A DNA stretch of 64,000 bases, taken from Platerodrilus igneus (taxonomy: Eukaryota; Arthropoda; Insecta; Coleoptera; Lycidae). A program made the translations under genes and the position numbers. Location of the stretch: assembly GCA_036346225.1 (NCBI GenBank), contig JARFIW010001469.1, positions 13,734,001 through 13,798,000 of the forward strand, written 5' to 3'. Below, piece by piece: positions 46,861 through 58,741 of this stretch. The notes under the pieces are model-generated. The model saw only the letters and a program-made list of their open reading frames with translations. It did not search any database and had not been told where the DNA came from. Every line of letters starts with the position of its first letter. Position 1 is the stretch's first letter.

Positions 46861-48100
46861 TAATTCATACCAAAATAAGGGTTTAGGGAGGGCGCCACCA
46901 AGTCATTAAATTTTAAACGCAGAGTTTCCCTAAGGGGGACTTGGAGTCCTTAGAGAGGAATATTGTATTAACTGCTTATGCAGGAGTTGTAAAGAAAATT
47001 GAATTAAATTAACTAGGTGAAGACACAAGAGGTATACTCTTGCTACCTCATAATAAAAAAATGCTGAAAAGATTAATTATGCACACAATTTTATAGACAC
47101 AAATATTAGGCATCAAACTCTGAAAGAGCTATCAGAGCTTCTTCGTTAAATAGAAGCTACAAATATCACTATCTCGAAGGTATTTATGCCTTTTGTTTCT
47201 TGATCTAATTACCCTATTTTTGAACTCACTTGTTCAAAATAAAACAATTAAATGAATTAAATGGCGATTCTTTAATTAAATGCTGCTTCATGATAAAAAG
47301 TAGTATGTATAAAATTTACATATCAAAAACATTACTATAATTTTTTCTACACAGATGTAGAATTTTAAATTCATATGAAATATCAAATACGTTAAGCGTT
47401 TCTTTTTACTACAAAAATTAACTCAAATCAATACCCAAAATATCATCTGTTATTAGGCTTACAAGTTTATATAAAAATATTCAAAAATCTAATAATTCTA
47501 TGTTAAAAAGCTTTAACTATAATCACACATAAATGAAACTTAAATCAGAACTCAATGAAGTTGCTTAATTTTGTTAATAATAATAACGGTTATTACGCTG
47601 AATTTAATACTGACAATAAAAAGAACATCAAAAGTCCTTTTATAGTTTGTTAAGCAAAATACTATTTATAGTTCATCACAATGTTATTCCAGATGTTGCC
47701 TTTAATCAATGTTGGCCAAATGCGGACGTCATGTAAAAATAACAAAGAGCGCTTACCCCGTTTCAAGAGGTTCTTGTTTGTGCGACAGCGTTACATTGTA
47801 TTAAACCAGATGTGTATACATGCTGTTTCTGGACAAACAAATGACGTCGCCGTTCACATGTTGCATTGAAACCAACCAACTGCGTGTTTCTTGGACCCAA
47901 TTATAAGCTTACAGCGTATTTCCTCTACGCAATAACGAAACAAACCAAAATTCATTCAAACAGTTATCAGAAAATGCAAAGTTTCGATGTATTACTGCAT
48001 TTAGTTCGTTATCCAAACAATTATCTTGAGTGTAATTATCCACATTGTTACTTGTAAAGGTTATATAATCAAAACGTAAATGGTTCGAACTGGAATAACC
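46861..48100. other. AT-rich, no recognisable gene
   Basis: Short frames (47681-47869, 47866-48057) match nothing. No repeat boundaries detected. Confidence 0.45.
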
Positions 48101-48104
48101 CTTT

Positions 48105-48730
48105 TTTTTTATAGAAAGTGGAAATGAGTATAATACTGCAAACTATAATGTTTATAGTAATGACACTGAACCCGTTCATTACCCGAAGACATACGACACG
48201 TTCCAAATGCAACCTATACACAACATCAGTAGAAATAATATCCAGTTGTCAGATAACGTGGACCAGAATATACATTATAATGCTAATGGTATAAATTTTA
48301 ATCAGCAAAATTTTCTACAGGCCATGCTTTGGAACAACGAGAAATAATACACGCAAACACATCCAAGCAAGATTTACCATTTATTGTTATTCCTGAAATT
48401 AATGCTAGGTCTTTAGTCGTAGTTTAATTGATCCATATACGAACTCCATTTATTCAGAACTTTTCAATATTCAGACGATACATAGTATAACCTTCCACAA
48501 TGAAGTAGCATGTATACCACTTGTTCAAATCTTTAAAGTAAAATACTATTACACATTTTTTTTCTTTGAGTTTGTAATAATTTTCAAGGTTTAATTGCAA
48601 TGGATTTACTTCGACAATTGGAGGCAAATGTTTACTTGAGTCGGAAACAAATTATAACCCCCGAATGCGAGTATTCCTATTATTCTCAATTCTGTGAAAG
48701 AATTCCTCTCCTCAGTTTTACTAATGATAT
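48105..48730 (+). pseudogene. Gypsy gag end and protease remnant
   Basis: A Gag-type Asn-rich tail (YNTANYNVYSND, ~48135) is followed by LPFIVIPEINARSLV (~48375-48420), the lead-in to a Gypsy protease; the DTG motif itself is damaged. Near 48585-48640 GLIAMDLLRQLEANVYL is the conserved G-DLLRQLEA block at the protease end. Frames are broken. Confidence 0.55.
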
Positions 48731-48734
48731 TAAA

Positions 48735-49480
48735 CACTAAATAAATTTGAAAAGCGATTTCCCGATTTTTACAAAATCATATATCCTTTCAGAGATTCGC
48801 CGCAATGAAGATAAATCACAAATTAAAAAATGTTAGCGCAGGGCATAATTGAAAACAATAATTGCCTTGGTTTCCACAATTTGGATAGTAGAGTATAAAA
48901 TTGACTCATCTGGTAAATGTAAATGGCGACTTCTAGCAGACTATAGGAAATTAAATTCCAAAACCATTCCTAACAAAAAACCCATTGCCATATATTAATG
49001 AAATTTTGAACAGACTAGGCCAAGAAAATTACTTCACAGCACTAGATTTAGCCAGCGGACTTGCAAAACGTACAGGAAACAGCATTCACTATTCCACACG
49101 AACATTTTCAATTTAAAAGAATGCATATAGGCCTAATTAATTATCCTTCTACATTTCAATGCGTAATGGACAGAGTTCTACGTCGACTGACTAATCAACC
49201 GTGTATAATATACCTTGACAAATCTTATTCAGCTAATCTCTACAAGAACACTTAGAAAAATTGAAGAAGTTTATGGCAGATTTAAACGACATAATTTATA
49301 AATAAAAACAGTAATGTATTTAGGATACGTAATTACCCCTTCAAGATTAAAATCGAACTTCGACAAGATGGCAGCCGTAAAAAATCTTCCTTTACCCAGA
49401 ATGCCAACTGAAATCAAAAGCTTACTCGGACTGTTAGATAATTATAAACGCGAACTAAAAATTGACAAGACAGAGAATTA
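48735..49480 (+). pseudogene. Gypsy reverse transcriptase remnant (second lineage)
   Basis: Ordered RT blocks: FPIFTKSYILSE (48760), GKCKWRLLADYRKLNSKTIP (48915-48975), ILNRLGQENYFTALDLASG (49005-49060), the fingers-palm part FQFKRMHIGLINYPSTFQ (49110-49160) and CIIYLDK (~49198-49222), where the catalytic YxDD is lost. The end YLGYVITPSRLK to MPTEIKSLLGLLDNY (49318-49445) is the connection. The inactivated catalytic motif and frameshifts make it dead. Confidence 0.75.
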
Positions 49481-49489
49481 AGTTTTTAG

Positions 49490-50110
49490 AATATAACTAT
49501 AAATTCTATATAAAAAAGGAAAATGTAACACAAATGCTCACAGTTTATCCCGTATACCAATCAATGCTTTAGAAACAGGATCGCTTGTGAACAATCCAGG
49601 TGACATAATTGACTGTATAACAGAACTTTTTAAAACACTAGATCATTATACACAAAATGAAAATCAACTTGAAACTGAAATACTTAATGAACCCCAACTG
49701 AATAACCCCCGAACCTGCATGTACAATACACATTCCTGGTAACAGTAACACATCTACTCAACATTCTCACTCTAATGAAAACACAAATCAACGAATTGGT
49801 TTTTAGATGAAATTATATATAACAAACCACAACAAATATATATTCCAAGACGGACCTAATCTTAGAAGATGAAATCAACTATAAAGTTATAAAAGTAAAA
49901 AATTTCAGAAATTGACGACAAATTTATTTTCGATTCTTTAGTTCAGTACACAAACCCCAGTAAAACTTACTATTTACACTTTCAACAAAAACAATTTACA
50001 TAATGACTTCAACAAGGTATATCAACAGATTTTTCAGAAATTGGATTAAAGTTAATTGAATGTACTAAACTGATTAATACAGTTACAGACAATGGAAAGC
50101 AGACAATATT
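49490..50110 (+). pseudogene. Gypsy RNase H tail and integrase spacer remnant
   Basis: KKGKCNTNAHSLSRIPINAL (~49515-49575) is the end of an RNase H domain (usually NxNADALSR). Most of RNase H before it is deleted. Downstream pieces reading YYLHFQQKQFT (~49970) and LIECTKLINTVTDNGKQT (50050-50105) are the spacer before integrase. The LINE begins about 120 bp later. Confidence 0.55.
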
Positions 50111-50227
50111 AACTAGAAGAAAAACGAAACGCCGAGAAATTAAAGAGACGAATGAGAGTAAATTATTACCAGAACAATAAGAAATTTAGTACAATGTATT
50201 TTATCAATAATTGCAGTGTGCCAAGAA

Positions 50228-52199
50228 AATAGATGGAAAGAAATAAAACTGACTGTACGTGATACAGCAACACAGACTATAGGTAAGAAAAAAATAGAAG
50301 CGAGAAAACCGTGGATAACAAAGGAGATATTAGATTTAATAGAGAATAGATGAAAGCTTAAACCTTTCAGAGAAGTGGATAGTGAAAGTAAGCAAAAATA
50401 TAATACAGTTAGAAATAAGATAGTACATGAGTGTAGAAAAGCTAGAAATAAATGGATGGAGGAGAACTGTAAGGGAATACAAGATGATTTGAGAGTAGGT
50501 AAGACAGACAGGGCTTACAGGGCAGTTAAAAAGTTTTTTGGGGAAGATAGGAAAAAATATAATGGTATTAGAGACGAGAATAATGAGCTTCTAATAAATA
50601 AAGTGGAGGTAGCAGATAGATAGAAAAGATATTTAGAAGATTTATATAAGGGAGACGATATGGATGAGTTAAAGAACGACCAAACAGATGATATAGAAAT
50701 AGGGTTCTCAATATTAAGAGAGGAATATGATAGAGCTGTTCGGAATCTTAAACTAAATAAAGCGCCAGGGATAAACGATATTCCCGCAGAATTAATAAAA
50801 TATGCAAGTCAGAAAACTTTAGACAGAATATATGAACTAGTAAAAATAACATATGACACAGGTGAGGTTCCAATAGATTTCGAAAAAAATATTATTATCC
50901 CAATCCCAAAAAAGTCAGGAGCTGATAGGTGTGAGAATTTTAGAACGGTTAGTTTAACTTCTCATGCTTCCAAAATACTAACAATAATAATTAAAAATAG
51001 AGTAGAAGCTTTGACTGAGAATTATTTAGGCGAAGACCAATATGGTTTTCGTAAAGACAGAGGGACTAGAAAACCGATACTAATGATTAGGGTAATTATC
51101 GAAAAAAGGTTACAAAAAAATAAAAAGACTCATTTCGCGTTTGTAGATTTAGAAAAAGCATTTGATAGGGTTAATTGGATTGTTATGTTCAGGCTTTTGC
51201 AAAAAATAGGAATCTCTCATAGGGAAAAAAAATTATATACAGTCTATATAAAAACCAAAGCGTAGTAATTAGATTTGATAAAATAGAAAAGGAAGCTAAG
51301 ATTAGAAATGGTGTTAGACAGGGTTGTATACTGTCTCCCTGGATTTTTAATGTTTATATTGAGGAAGCTTTAAACTTAGCTAGAGAGAGAGAAAAGAGAT
51401 AGGTATTAGTGTACAGAGACAGAAAATAGACATGTTACGTTTTGCAGATGATATAGCCATTATAGCAGAGTCTAGAAGAGAGTTAGGAGAGTTTTTAAAT
51501 ATTTTAGATGAGATACTACGGAGTAACTATAGTATGAGAATTAACTCTGTAAAGACAAAGATAATGACAAGTGAGTTACAGCCTAGTTCTAAACCAAAAT
51601 TAAAAATAGGTAATACCGAGTTAGAGGAGGTAGATGATTTTTGCTATTTAGGTAGTATAATTACAAAGGATGGACGTAGCAGAAGGGATATAGTAGCTAG
51701 AATAGCTCAAGCTAGAAAAATGTTTTTAAAAAAGAAAAACTAACTATTAGCTAATAGTGTTAGTTTAGATAATAGAAAAAGTTTCTTAAAGTCGTACGTA
51801 TGGAGCGTTCTACTATACGGTAGTGAGACTTCGACAATTAAAGAAGTAGATAAGAAAAAGATAGAAGCTTTTGAAACTTGGTGTTATAGGAGAATGTTAA
51901 AGATTAGTTGGACAGATAGAGTAACAAACGAGGAAGTTTATAGAAGGATAGGTGAGGAACCCTGTATGTGGAAACAATTGAAGGTCAGGAGAGATAGAAT
52001 GATAGGGCACCAGTTAAGACATGAGGGACTATTTAGTAAAATCTTTGATTATAGACTACCAAGTAAAAATAGAGTAGGAAGGCCTAGACAAAGCTATATT
52101 AGTCAAATTATTAGAGATTTAGGTTGTGAAGGGTATGTAGACCTTTTTAGACTAGCTCAGAATAGAAAAGAATTTAGAGCTGCGTCAAACCGACTTTAA
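50228..52199 (+). pseudogene. LINE (non-LTR) reverse transcriptase, 5'-truncated, few frameshifts
   Basis: The reading starts RWKEIKLTVRDTATQTIGKK, continues IEARKPWITKEILDLIENR (region between endonuclease and RT) and then gives RT blocks: LKLNKAPGINDIPAELIKYA (~50745), NFRTVSLTSHASKIL (~50935), LGEDQYGFRKDRGTR (~51030), FAFVDLEKAFDRVNW (~51137), RNGVRQGCILSPWIFNVYI (~51305) and the catalytic FADD (51440-51451). The C-terminal part has WSVLLYGSETSTIKE, FETWCYRRMLKISWTDRV and RRDRMIGHQLRHEG, then RGRPR-type and LAQNRKEFR ends. Four or five frame breaks make it inactive, but it is young compared with 20525-21700. The apurinic endonuclease is absent (5' truncation). Clade is not resolved by eye. 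Confidence 0.85.
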
Positions 52200-52242
52200 G
52201 TAAGTTCGAAAACAAAACAAAAAAAATAAAAATCAATTAACT

Positions 52243-52424
52243 AAATGTCACCAGGACAACTCACAATTAGTTAGCGGTCTGGCATGTTGGTAGCGTTTCG
52301 TTGCTTAAGCCTTACCATAACATATAATTTAATAAACGTCACCATGACATAACTCACAATTAGGTAGCGGTCTGGCATGTTGGCAGCGATTCGTTGCTTA
52401 AGCTTTACCATAACATATAATTTA
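52243..52424 (+). repeat. 91 bp tandem duplication after the LINE
   Basis: Two copies of a unit reading ...CTCACAATTAG(T/G)TAGCGGTCTGGCATGTTGG... to ...CCATAACATATAATTTAA, differing at about 8 positions. Confidence 0.85.
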
Positions 52425-52642
52425 ACACTTTTCTTTTTTGAAGCGGATAACCAGGTTATATTTCATTTCCTTATAAATGGTAGTCATGCTAGAGTTCTTT
52501 AACAACCATCAGGTTGCTAATATCTATGTAGAGCCAGTTGGATAGGAAAAAGATAGTAAGATATAGGAATCTTCTTAATCTTCTTTGGGAATGAAAGAAA
52601 TGAAATGAAAAATGAAAAATGAAACCACAACAAACATACAAG

Positions 52643-52795
52643 ATATAGGAAGACCTAGACCAAACTATATTAGTCAAATTATTAGAAATTTACGTTGTGA
52701 AGGGTATGTAGAGCTTTTTAGATTACCACAGAATAGAAAAGAAGTTAGAGCTGCGTCAAACCGACCTTATGGAAGGTCGAAAACAAAATGATGAT
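52643..52795 (+). repeat. Second LINE 3' end, 150 bp
   Basis: GGAAGACCTAGACCAAACTA to GCTGCGTCAAACCGACC repeats 52078-52197 of the LINE with about 10% difference, then ends in AAACAAAATGATGATGAGAG. It is either a severely truncated separate insertion or part of a duplication that also made the tandem unit before it. Confidence 0.8.
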
Positions 52796-52957
52796 GAGAG
52801 AAATTGTAATATCTAATATGTAATAATCTACTCAAAGTTAATACCATCCTATCCACGTTGATCTCACCCAATTAATGAGGGGAATTCCCGATTTATGCCA
52901 ACTAGTTCGAAAGTACGAATGATAAAGAAAATAAGTATGCTAGACAGACGTTATACA

Positions 52958-53295
52958 CCCCATTAATGCTAACCAAAACGGCAAAAAGCCCATTTGAAAT
53001 TTTACATATGGACGTATTTACTTTAGTGGACACTTTCACAATAGCTCAAACTCTTTTTATAACTGGAAAAAAGGCAATAAATATTAGTCAAGCACTTATC
53101 AAATATTTTACTTCTTTCTGAATACCTCATACCAAGGAACAGAAGTTAGCAAAACCACAATTAAAGAAATTTTAGCACTACACAAAATTAATATATATTT
53201 TCTAATATCTGAACATTATAAACCTAACCCTATAGTTGAAAGAATATATTTTACATTAATTGAACACCTAGAACTTTTACGCAAATTTTACACCA
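52958..53295 (+). pseudogene. Gypsy integrase core fragment
   Basis: TKTAKSPFEILHMDVFTLVD (~52979-53035) is the start of the integrase catalytic core with the first acidic residue (H-M-D). It is followed by FITGKKAINISQALIKYFTS (~53058-53115) and IPHTKEQK, where the second catalytic aspartate context (D-N-G-x-E-F) is degraded. The stretch to 53295 (HLELLRKFYTSR-like) follows the family pattern. Separated from the RT part by the LINE insertion. Confidence 0.6.
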
Positions 53296-53348
53296 GTCGA
53301 TTTTTCAATCAGTTTATGTTTTCTTTTTGTTTAGGTTGTAATTTGATG

Positions 53349-53490
53349 GACTTGAGCCGAGTCGAGCCGAGCTATGCGTCAGCTCGGCTTGGCTCGAATT
53401 CACTAACTTGAGCTATGCTCGAAGTTAAATTGTTAGCTCGGTTTAAAACTCGGCTTGAATTCGAGCGGAGCCGAGCAATGCTCGCACTCT
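53349..53490. repeat. Cluster of GAGCCGAGC / GCTCGGCT palindromic units
   Basis: Within 140 bp the octamer-like units GAGCCGAG, GCTCGGCT, AGCTCGGTT and GGAGCCGAGC alternate in both orientations. They form several overlapping hairpins in a region much richer in GC and CpG than its surroundings. Confidence 0.7.
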
Positions 53491-53928
53491 AATATGATTG
53501 TCTTTAGGATATACTTTAGGATATACATATTACACATAAAACGTGCGTAAAGATATCCCCACAAAGCTTTACCAATTTTATTATGTCGATAATTTGTGCT
53601 CTAGTTCTGCTGATATGTGAGTCACTTTTATAATTCACGGTTAAATCTTTTAAGATATACTCAAGGCGAATTAAGCGTTTCAATTGCTGTTAACTTGTGC
53701 CACAAAAACCAGAATTTGCGTCATTGTACTTTTCGTGATATTAGTTCTAAAACCCCGATACACAGTAGGGGAATCAAATCACTATATCAATAATTAAATT
53801 GAAATTACACGTGTATTTATTTGGCCAAAATATAAAATGTATTTTTGGAAGCTTTGATGCAAAGTTAGTACAAACTAATCAAACGAGGACGTTTCATATG
53901 TTCCGATTATTTGTTTTTACTGTACGCG
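53491..53928. other. AT-rich spacer, no gene
   Basis: Nothing recognised before the LTR. Confidence 0.5.
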
Positions 53929-54480
53929 AGATATGTATCCCCCAATTTTTCTTTGTGTTAAATAATAGAATCTAATAGGAAGTGATTAGAAAATGTTAAA
54001 AAAATCATAAATCAATTGCAACAATGTAATACAAGGATAAACCAGACAGGTTATTAACAGTTCATGACGACGGATGCAATACAATGTATTCCAGACGATA
54101 GTGATACTGCAGGTGGCAGGTCACAGACGGTTAAGATACGCACTTACCTAGAAATTAAGATTGTAACAATGTAACAAAGTATAGATTTAAGAATAAAGCA
54201 GACATGAGATCTACAATTTTCCACAGCCATGTGAGGGGGTTGGAACATTATAAAAAGCCCGGGAGCTCAAGGACCCGGCAGTCAGTCCAAGTATTCAGCT
54301 TTACCATTGCAGTTTGCTTAGACGACTCACAATATTAGTTCAATTAATTAATTAATTTTGATTTAAAGTTAAAATCAGGTTGTCAAAATTCCACATTAGT
54401 TTTTCTATCATATAAATAAATTTTTTAAGAAGTTTGAAAGTGTTCTTTAAAAACGCAGCTCCCAAGGCCCGAACCTTAAC
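53929..54480 (+). repeat. 5' LTR of the Gypsy relative
   Basis: Matches 58115-58646 and 62440-62975 closely and the 5875-6447 LTR more distantly. The promoter signals are visible: TATAAAAAG at 54249-54257, CAGTCAGTC initiator-like at 54289, and an AATAAA at ~54415. It ends CCGAACCTTAAC directly before the primer binding site. The precise left end is uncertain. Confidence 0.75.
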
Positions 54481-54496
54481 TGGCGCAATCGGTAAA
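54481..54496 (+). promoter_or_regulatory. Primer binding site of the Gypsy element
   Basis: TGGCGCAATCGGTAA directly follows the LTR. It differs by one base over its core from the TGGCGCAGTCGGTA primer site used by the Drosophila 17.6/297 group, which is thought to pair with a serine tRNA. Confidence 0.7.
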
Positions 54497-56162
54497 ATGT
54501 CAAAAGGGCACTAAGAATCCAAAAATCGGAAGACTGGTGACCAAAAATTTCAATTCGCAATTTTGGCAGAACCTGAACAGAAGTTAGACAAGATACACAA
54601 ATCGATCGAATCCAACAAACCAAACCAACGTGTACAACGTACAAGCATTGACGGAGGCCATGAAACCATCGAAAAAACTAATGTAAGTTTATTTCCTTAA
54701 ACGACATTGATTTTTACAAACTATTATTGATCTTTGCTAGTATAAAAGAATTTTTTATTATTTTATGTACAGAATTTTTATTTTATGCCTTTTAACGAAA
54801 ATAATTCACTTATATATTAAGGGCATTGTTTTCGAACAAAAAATATTATATTTAAAACAAACGAAAACTATTTTATAAAACTTGATTTTTTAAAGAGATT
54901 TTTAAGCAAAGGAGGATTTGTTTTAAAACTAAAAAATTTTCAGAACAAAATAGTAGAAACAATTATTACCAAAATACTGGCGCACAATTATTAAATTAAT
55001 ACCAAACGTAACTGAAGTACAAATACTTATTAATACGAAAACGCAACGGTTTAATTCAGCAAACAAAAAATAGAACGTAATTAACTTCATCATTTAATAC
55101 CAAAGGCTTAAACGCAATTTTTACCAATAAGCAATAACAGAAACGATTTATTCCAGGCTTAAACTTCATCAAAATTCTTTAATTAAAACAGCTCAATTAC
55201 AGAAAAGACTATATTAAACTTGACCTTTTATCATACTTTTATAAATTACAAAAACGCACTCTTCAATCTATTATTAACCTAAACCATTGAACCATTAGTA
55301 CTTAAAAACAACCGTACAAACTTATAGCGCAATCCTCACATAAGATAAGACCGGAAACCTATCAGTGAATAAAACAACATTTATCCAACGCAACGGTATT
55401 AAAACGATATGTTAATACGAAAAGCTAAGTATAGCAAAGCAACTACTAGAAAGATTTATTCGAAAACGCATTGCAATATTTAATTATAACAAAATACAAT
55501 TACTAAACGTAACATTTTCTGCAGTAATTAATGAATTAAAGACGCAAACTACTAATCCTCACACCAACAGAAAACAACACCTTTCAGAAAAGTATTAATA
55601 ACTCAAATAAATATAATTGCATATTATACAACAGTATTTACGTAACTAAATTATCACGAGACGGAAATACATCTTCAGGTAGACATAAAACCTTATAAAT
55701 TATAAAGACAATTATTATAACAAAACGGTAGACTGAAAAATTGCAAACTTTATATTTAGCACTCAAAAGTGACGAGACAGGAAATACCTTAGACAGTTAT
55801 AAAATTACAAACACTTAATAAAATCAGCAGAATTATAAATAAAAATAAGTTTTAACTGGCACCAAATACACAAAGTGAAGTAGTTACCGCAAGAAATTAT
55901 TTATTCACGTCAAAAACTTTTCGGAAAGCAAACTTACAATAAAATTAATATTCGCGAAGTAAAAATAAACAAATTCAACGTTTCAGCAATTAACCAGACA
56001 ATACCGAGCATAAATCCATTACCGCACAAAATCACAGCAACTACAATTCTTTAAATAACCTAGCGCAATTTAAACCAAAAAACAACAGTACAAACCGCGA
56101 AATAAATCACGAATCTACAAAATTTAAAAATCGATTAAAAGCGAAAGCAACCCTTAACCAAA
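54497..56162 (+). other. Long untranslated leader of the Gypsy element (1.67 kb)
   Basis: No coding frame; A-rich with many short AAAACG-like words. It runs from the primer binding site to the gag ATG at 56163, longer than I would expect for this group. Confidence 0.5.
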
Positions 56163-57335
56163 ATGAGTTTAGACATGAAAATTTATCTTGAGACGATACC
56201 TATTTTTAATGGAGAGCAAGCACATCTTGCGAATTTTATTGCAGCATGTGATATATTTTGGAAAACGTTTTACAAACCCGGAGATAACGAAAGAAATGTA
56301 TTACTCATGCGCTTGTTAATAAGTAAACTGACCGAACGGGCACTAACACTAATTGCCAGCCGAGATGACCTTGAAGAATAGAAGGACCTTAAACGCATAC
56401 GATTGCATTGGTGACCAGCGTAATATAAAATGCCTTGTACGAGACCTGATAAACCTCAGAATAGAAAATAATAAATTCCCGTATCAATTTGGAATGAAAT
56501 GCCAAAACGTGAGAGGTCTAATCCTAACGAAATTAAAAATTGAAGAACACAATCAAAATATTCGACATTTAAAAACAAAAATGTATAACAAAATAGTACT
56601 GTACACATATATAAAAGCCTTACCAGATAAAATCAGATTTCAACGCCCCCAAAACCTAGAAGAAGCCATGAACATTCTAATAGAAAAGAAAATGTATTGT
56701 ATTACCGCAACAGACTATACAACCCCAACGCAAATAAAAGTTACTCACCAATAAAAACTATACAAGCGCGAGACAAACAATCCCCCAACAAAAAATCACG
56801 TCCTTCAACGCACAAACAAATCAATCTAAAATCAATAACCCAAGTTTTAACAATACGAATTTTGATAATCAATATAAACAATTTCCAAAACAAACGATTA
56901 ATTTAAATTTTACGAAACCCCCATTTCAAACAAGATTCAACCAAAACGCAAATCAACAAAAACCAGAATTCAGCGCAAACCCTATCAGAAATACACTAAT
57001 GACAAATAACAATAACAATCCTAATAACTATTACAAACCAACGCCCATGAATACCTCATCTGATAACACCAGACAAAATACAAAAATAACACACTCCCGA
57101 CCAAACCCTTATCAAAAACGCAACTTACATCGGAAGAAATATTTCACCAAGAAGTACAAGAATTTGACAATAACCAGAATAATTACATTCAGCCCAGTAC
57201 GAATGATGAATCAAACCACGTAAAAACTTATGAACGCGGCTAACCATACGAAACCTACAAAGAGGACGACGACGAAAACGCGTGCTCAAACTTTCAGATA
57301 GACCGATTCATAAACGACCAAACTTAATAAACTTA
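56163..57335 (+). pseudogene. gag: gag of the Gypsy relative, frameshifted
   Basis: The ATG at 56163 opens MSLDMKIYLETIPIFNGEQ with FIAACDIFWKTF downstream, the usual N-terminal start (FDG/NGE-L-x-FI) of errantivirus-type Gag. After a stop at 56379 the homologous frames continue as AYDCIGDQRNIKCLVRDLIN, then ALPDKIRFQRPQNLEEAMNI (56618-56675) and an Asn-rich tail to about 57330, matching 45-777 of the first element. At least three frameshifts are present. Confidence 0.75.
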
Positions 57336-57356
57336 AATAACATAAATCACTTAGTA

Positions 57357-57700
57357 CTACCATACATAGAAATACCCCATGCCAAATTTAAATTATTAAT
57401 CGATACCGGATCCTCAAAGACATTAATTAGACCCAGAACCGTGAAAAACATTACTTAGCTTATGTAGAAAGAGAGCCATTTAAAATTAAAACATACCATC
57501 AAACGACATTACACAAATTCGTAGCTAACGTACCCTTCCCTAGAATATTCAAAGTAAAAATGTAGCATACATTTTGTATTTTCGAATTTAACGACAAATA
57601 TGACGGACTAAACGGAATTGACCTTCTAAGAAAATTAGTAGCCAACAATGACATAAAAAACCGTTTACTAAGAACGAAATACGTAAAAACCTCATTAAAC
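57357..57700 (+). pseudogene. Gypsy aspartic protease remnant
   Basis: IEIPHAKFKLLIDTGSSKTL gives the active-site DTGS at 57402-57413, followed by a broken continuation and a DGLNGIDLLRKLVAN-like block near 57600-57650. It is colinear with 808-1100 of the first element. Confidence 0.7.
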
Positions 57701-57779
57701 TTCAAAATACTCAAATCGAACAAAAATACACGATAAAACTTCTAACAGAAAAAAATATAAAAATCCCAGTAAATTCTAA

Positions 57780-58114
57780 CAACATAGTAGGAATAATAAA
57801 TCATATAACATTTCAACAAGGAGTAGAAACCCCAACTGCCTTGGTACAAATAAAAGATAATTATGCCACTACGACAATTTTAAACTCAAATGACTATCCC
57901 GTAGAACTATCACTAACAGACACAATTAACATGGAAAAATTAAATTTTAACGAAATGGAAATAGATGAAGATTTAGAAAACAATTGCAACCCCATAAAAC
58001 ATGACAAAATGTTAAGAGAAAATTTAAGTAACATTCGTTTTAATACCGACATCGATCGAGAAGAGCAAAGAGCAATTAAAAACTTAAGTTTTAAATATCG
58101 CGACATATTCCACT
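57780..58114 (+). pseudogene. Gypsy protease-RT linker and first RT codons
   Basis: Reads FQQGVETPTALVQIKDNYAT and ends SFKYRDIFHC (58080-58114), the start of the RT domain. The reading stops there because the remainder of pol and env is deleted and LTR sequence follows directly. Confidence 0.7.
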
Positions 58115-58741
58115 GTATATTAAATAATAGAATCTAGTAGGAAGTTATTAGAAGTTGTTAAAGAAATCATAAGTCAATTGCAACAATGTAATACAAGGAT
58201 AAACCAGACAGGTTATTAACAGTTCATGAGAACGTATGCAATACAATGTACTCCAGACGATAGTAATACTGCAGGTGGCAGGTCATAGACGGTTAAGATA
58301 CGCAATTACCTAGAAATTAAGATTGTAACAAAGTAAAAAAGTAAAGAATTAAGAATAGAGTAGACATGAGATCTTCAAGTTCCCACAGCCATGTGAGGGG
58401 TAAGAACATTATAAAAAGCCCGGGAGCTCATGGACCCGGAAGTCAGTCAAAGTATTCAGTTTTAGCCTTGCAGTTTGCTTAGGCGACTCACAATATTAGT
58501 TCAATTAATTAATTTATTTTGATTTAAAGTTAAAATCAGTTTGTCAAAATTCCAAATTAGTTTCTGTATCAAATAAATAAATTTGTTAAAAAGTTTGGAA
58601 GTGTTCTTTAAAAACGCAGCTCCCAAGACCCAAACCTTAACTCGTGGAGGAAAGAGGTCAGCCAATGCCCCCTCCACTTTCCCACCCACATGCACAAAAT
58701 TAACTATTCCTACATAATAGCACAGATTATGAAAGTTGCGG
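58018..58741 (+). repeat. Direct repeat, left copy (pol start + LTR + flank)
   Basis: The 725 bp unit starts AAATTTAAGTAACATTCG and ends GAAAGTTGCGGCA. It recurs at 62351-63079 with the same pol-LTR junction and the same ~100 bp of flanking sequence beyond the LTR end (GGAGGAAAGAGGTCAGCC), so it was copied as DNA rather than by a new retrotransposition. Confidence 0.85.
58115..58646 (+). repeat. Truncated 3' LTR joined to pol by deletion
   Basis: LTR sequence from TATTAAATAATAGAATC onward, about 95% identical by eye to 53954-54480, including the TATAAAAAG (58411) and the terminal AAACCTTAACT. The first ~25 bp of the LTR are missing at the pol junction. Confidence 0.75.

Larger units (their letters stand above)
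44031..53300 (+). mobile_element. Second Gypsy lineage, fragmented by an LTR and LINE insertions
   Basis: Plus-strand pieces in the right order (gag 44031, protease 48400, RT 48735, RNase H tail 49500, integrase core 52958) indicate one ancient element or a cluster of related ones. The fragments differ from the first Gypsy in sequence. Between them lie an LTR with primer site in opposite orientation (44512-45938), LINE relics on minus (45960-46860) and a LINE on plus (50228-52199). Whether all pieces come from a single insertion is not proven. Confidence 0.55.

Noticed and set aside
47681..48057. Two adjacent plus frames as a possible gene
   Set aside because: Short, unrelated to known proteins, no splice or codon pattern beyond chance.
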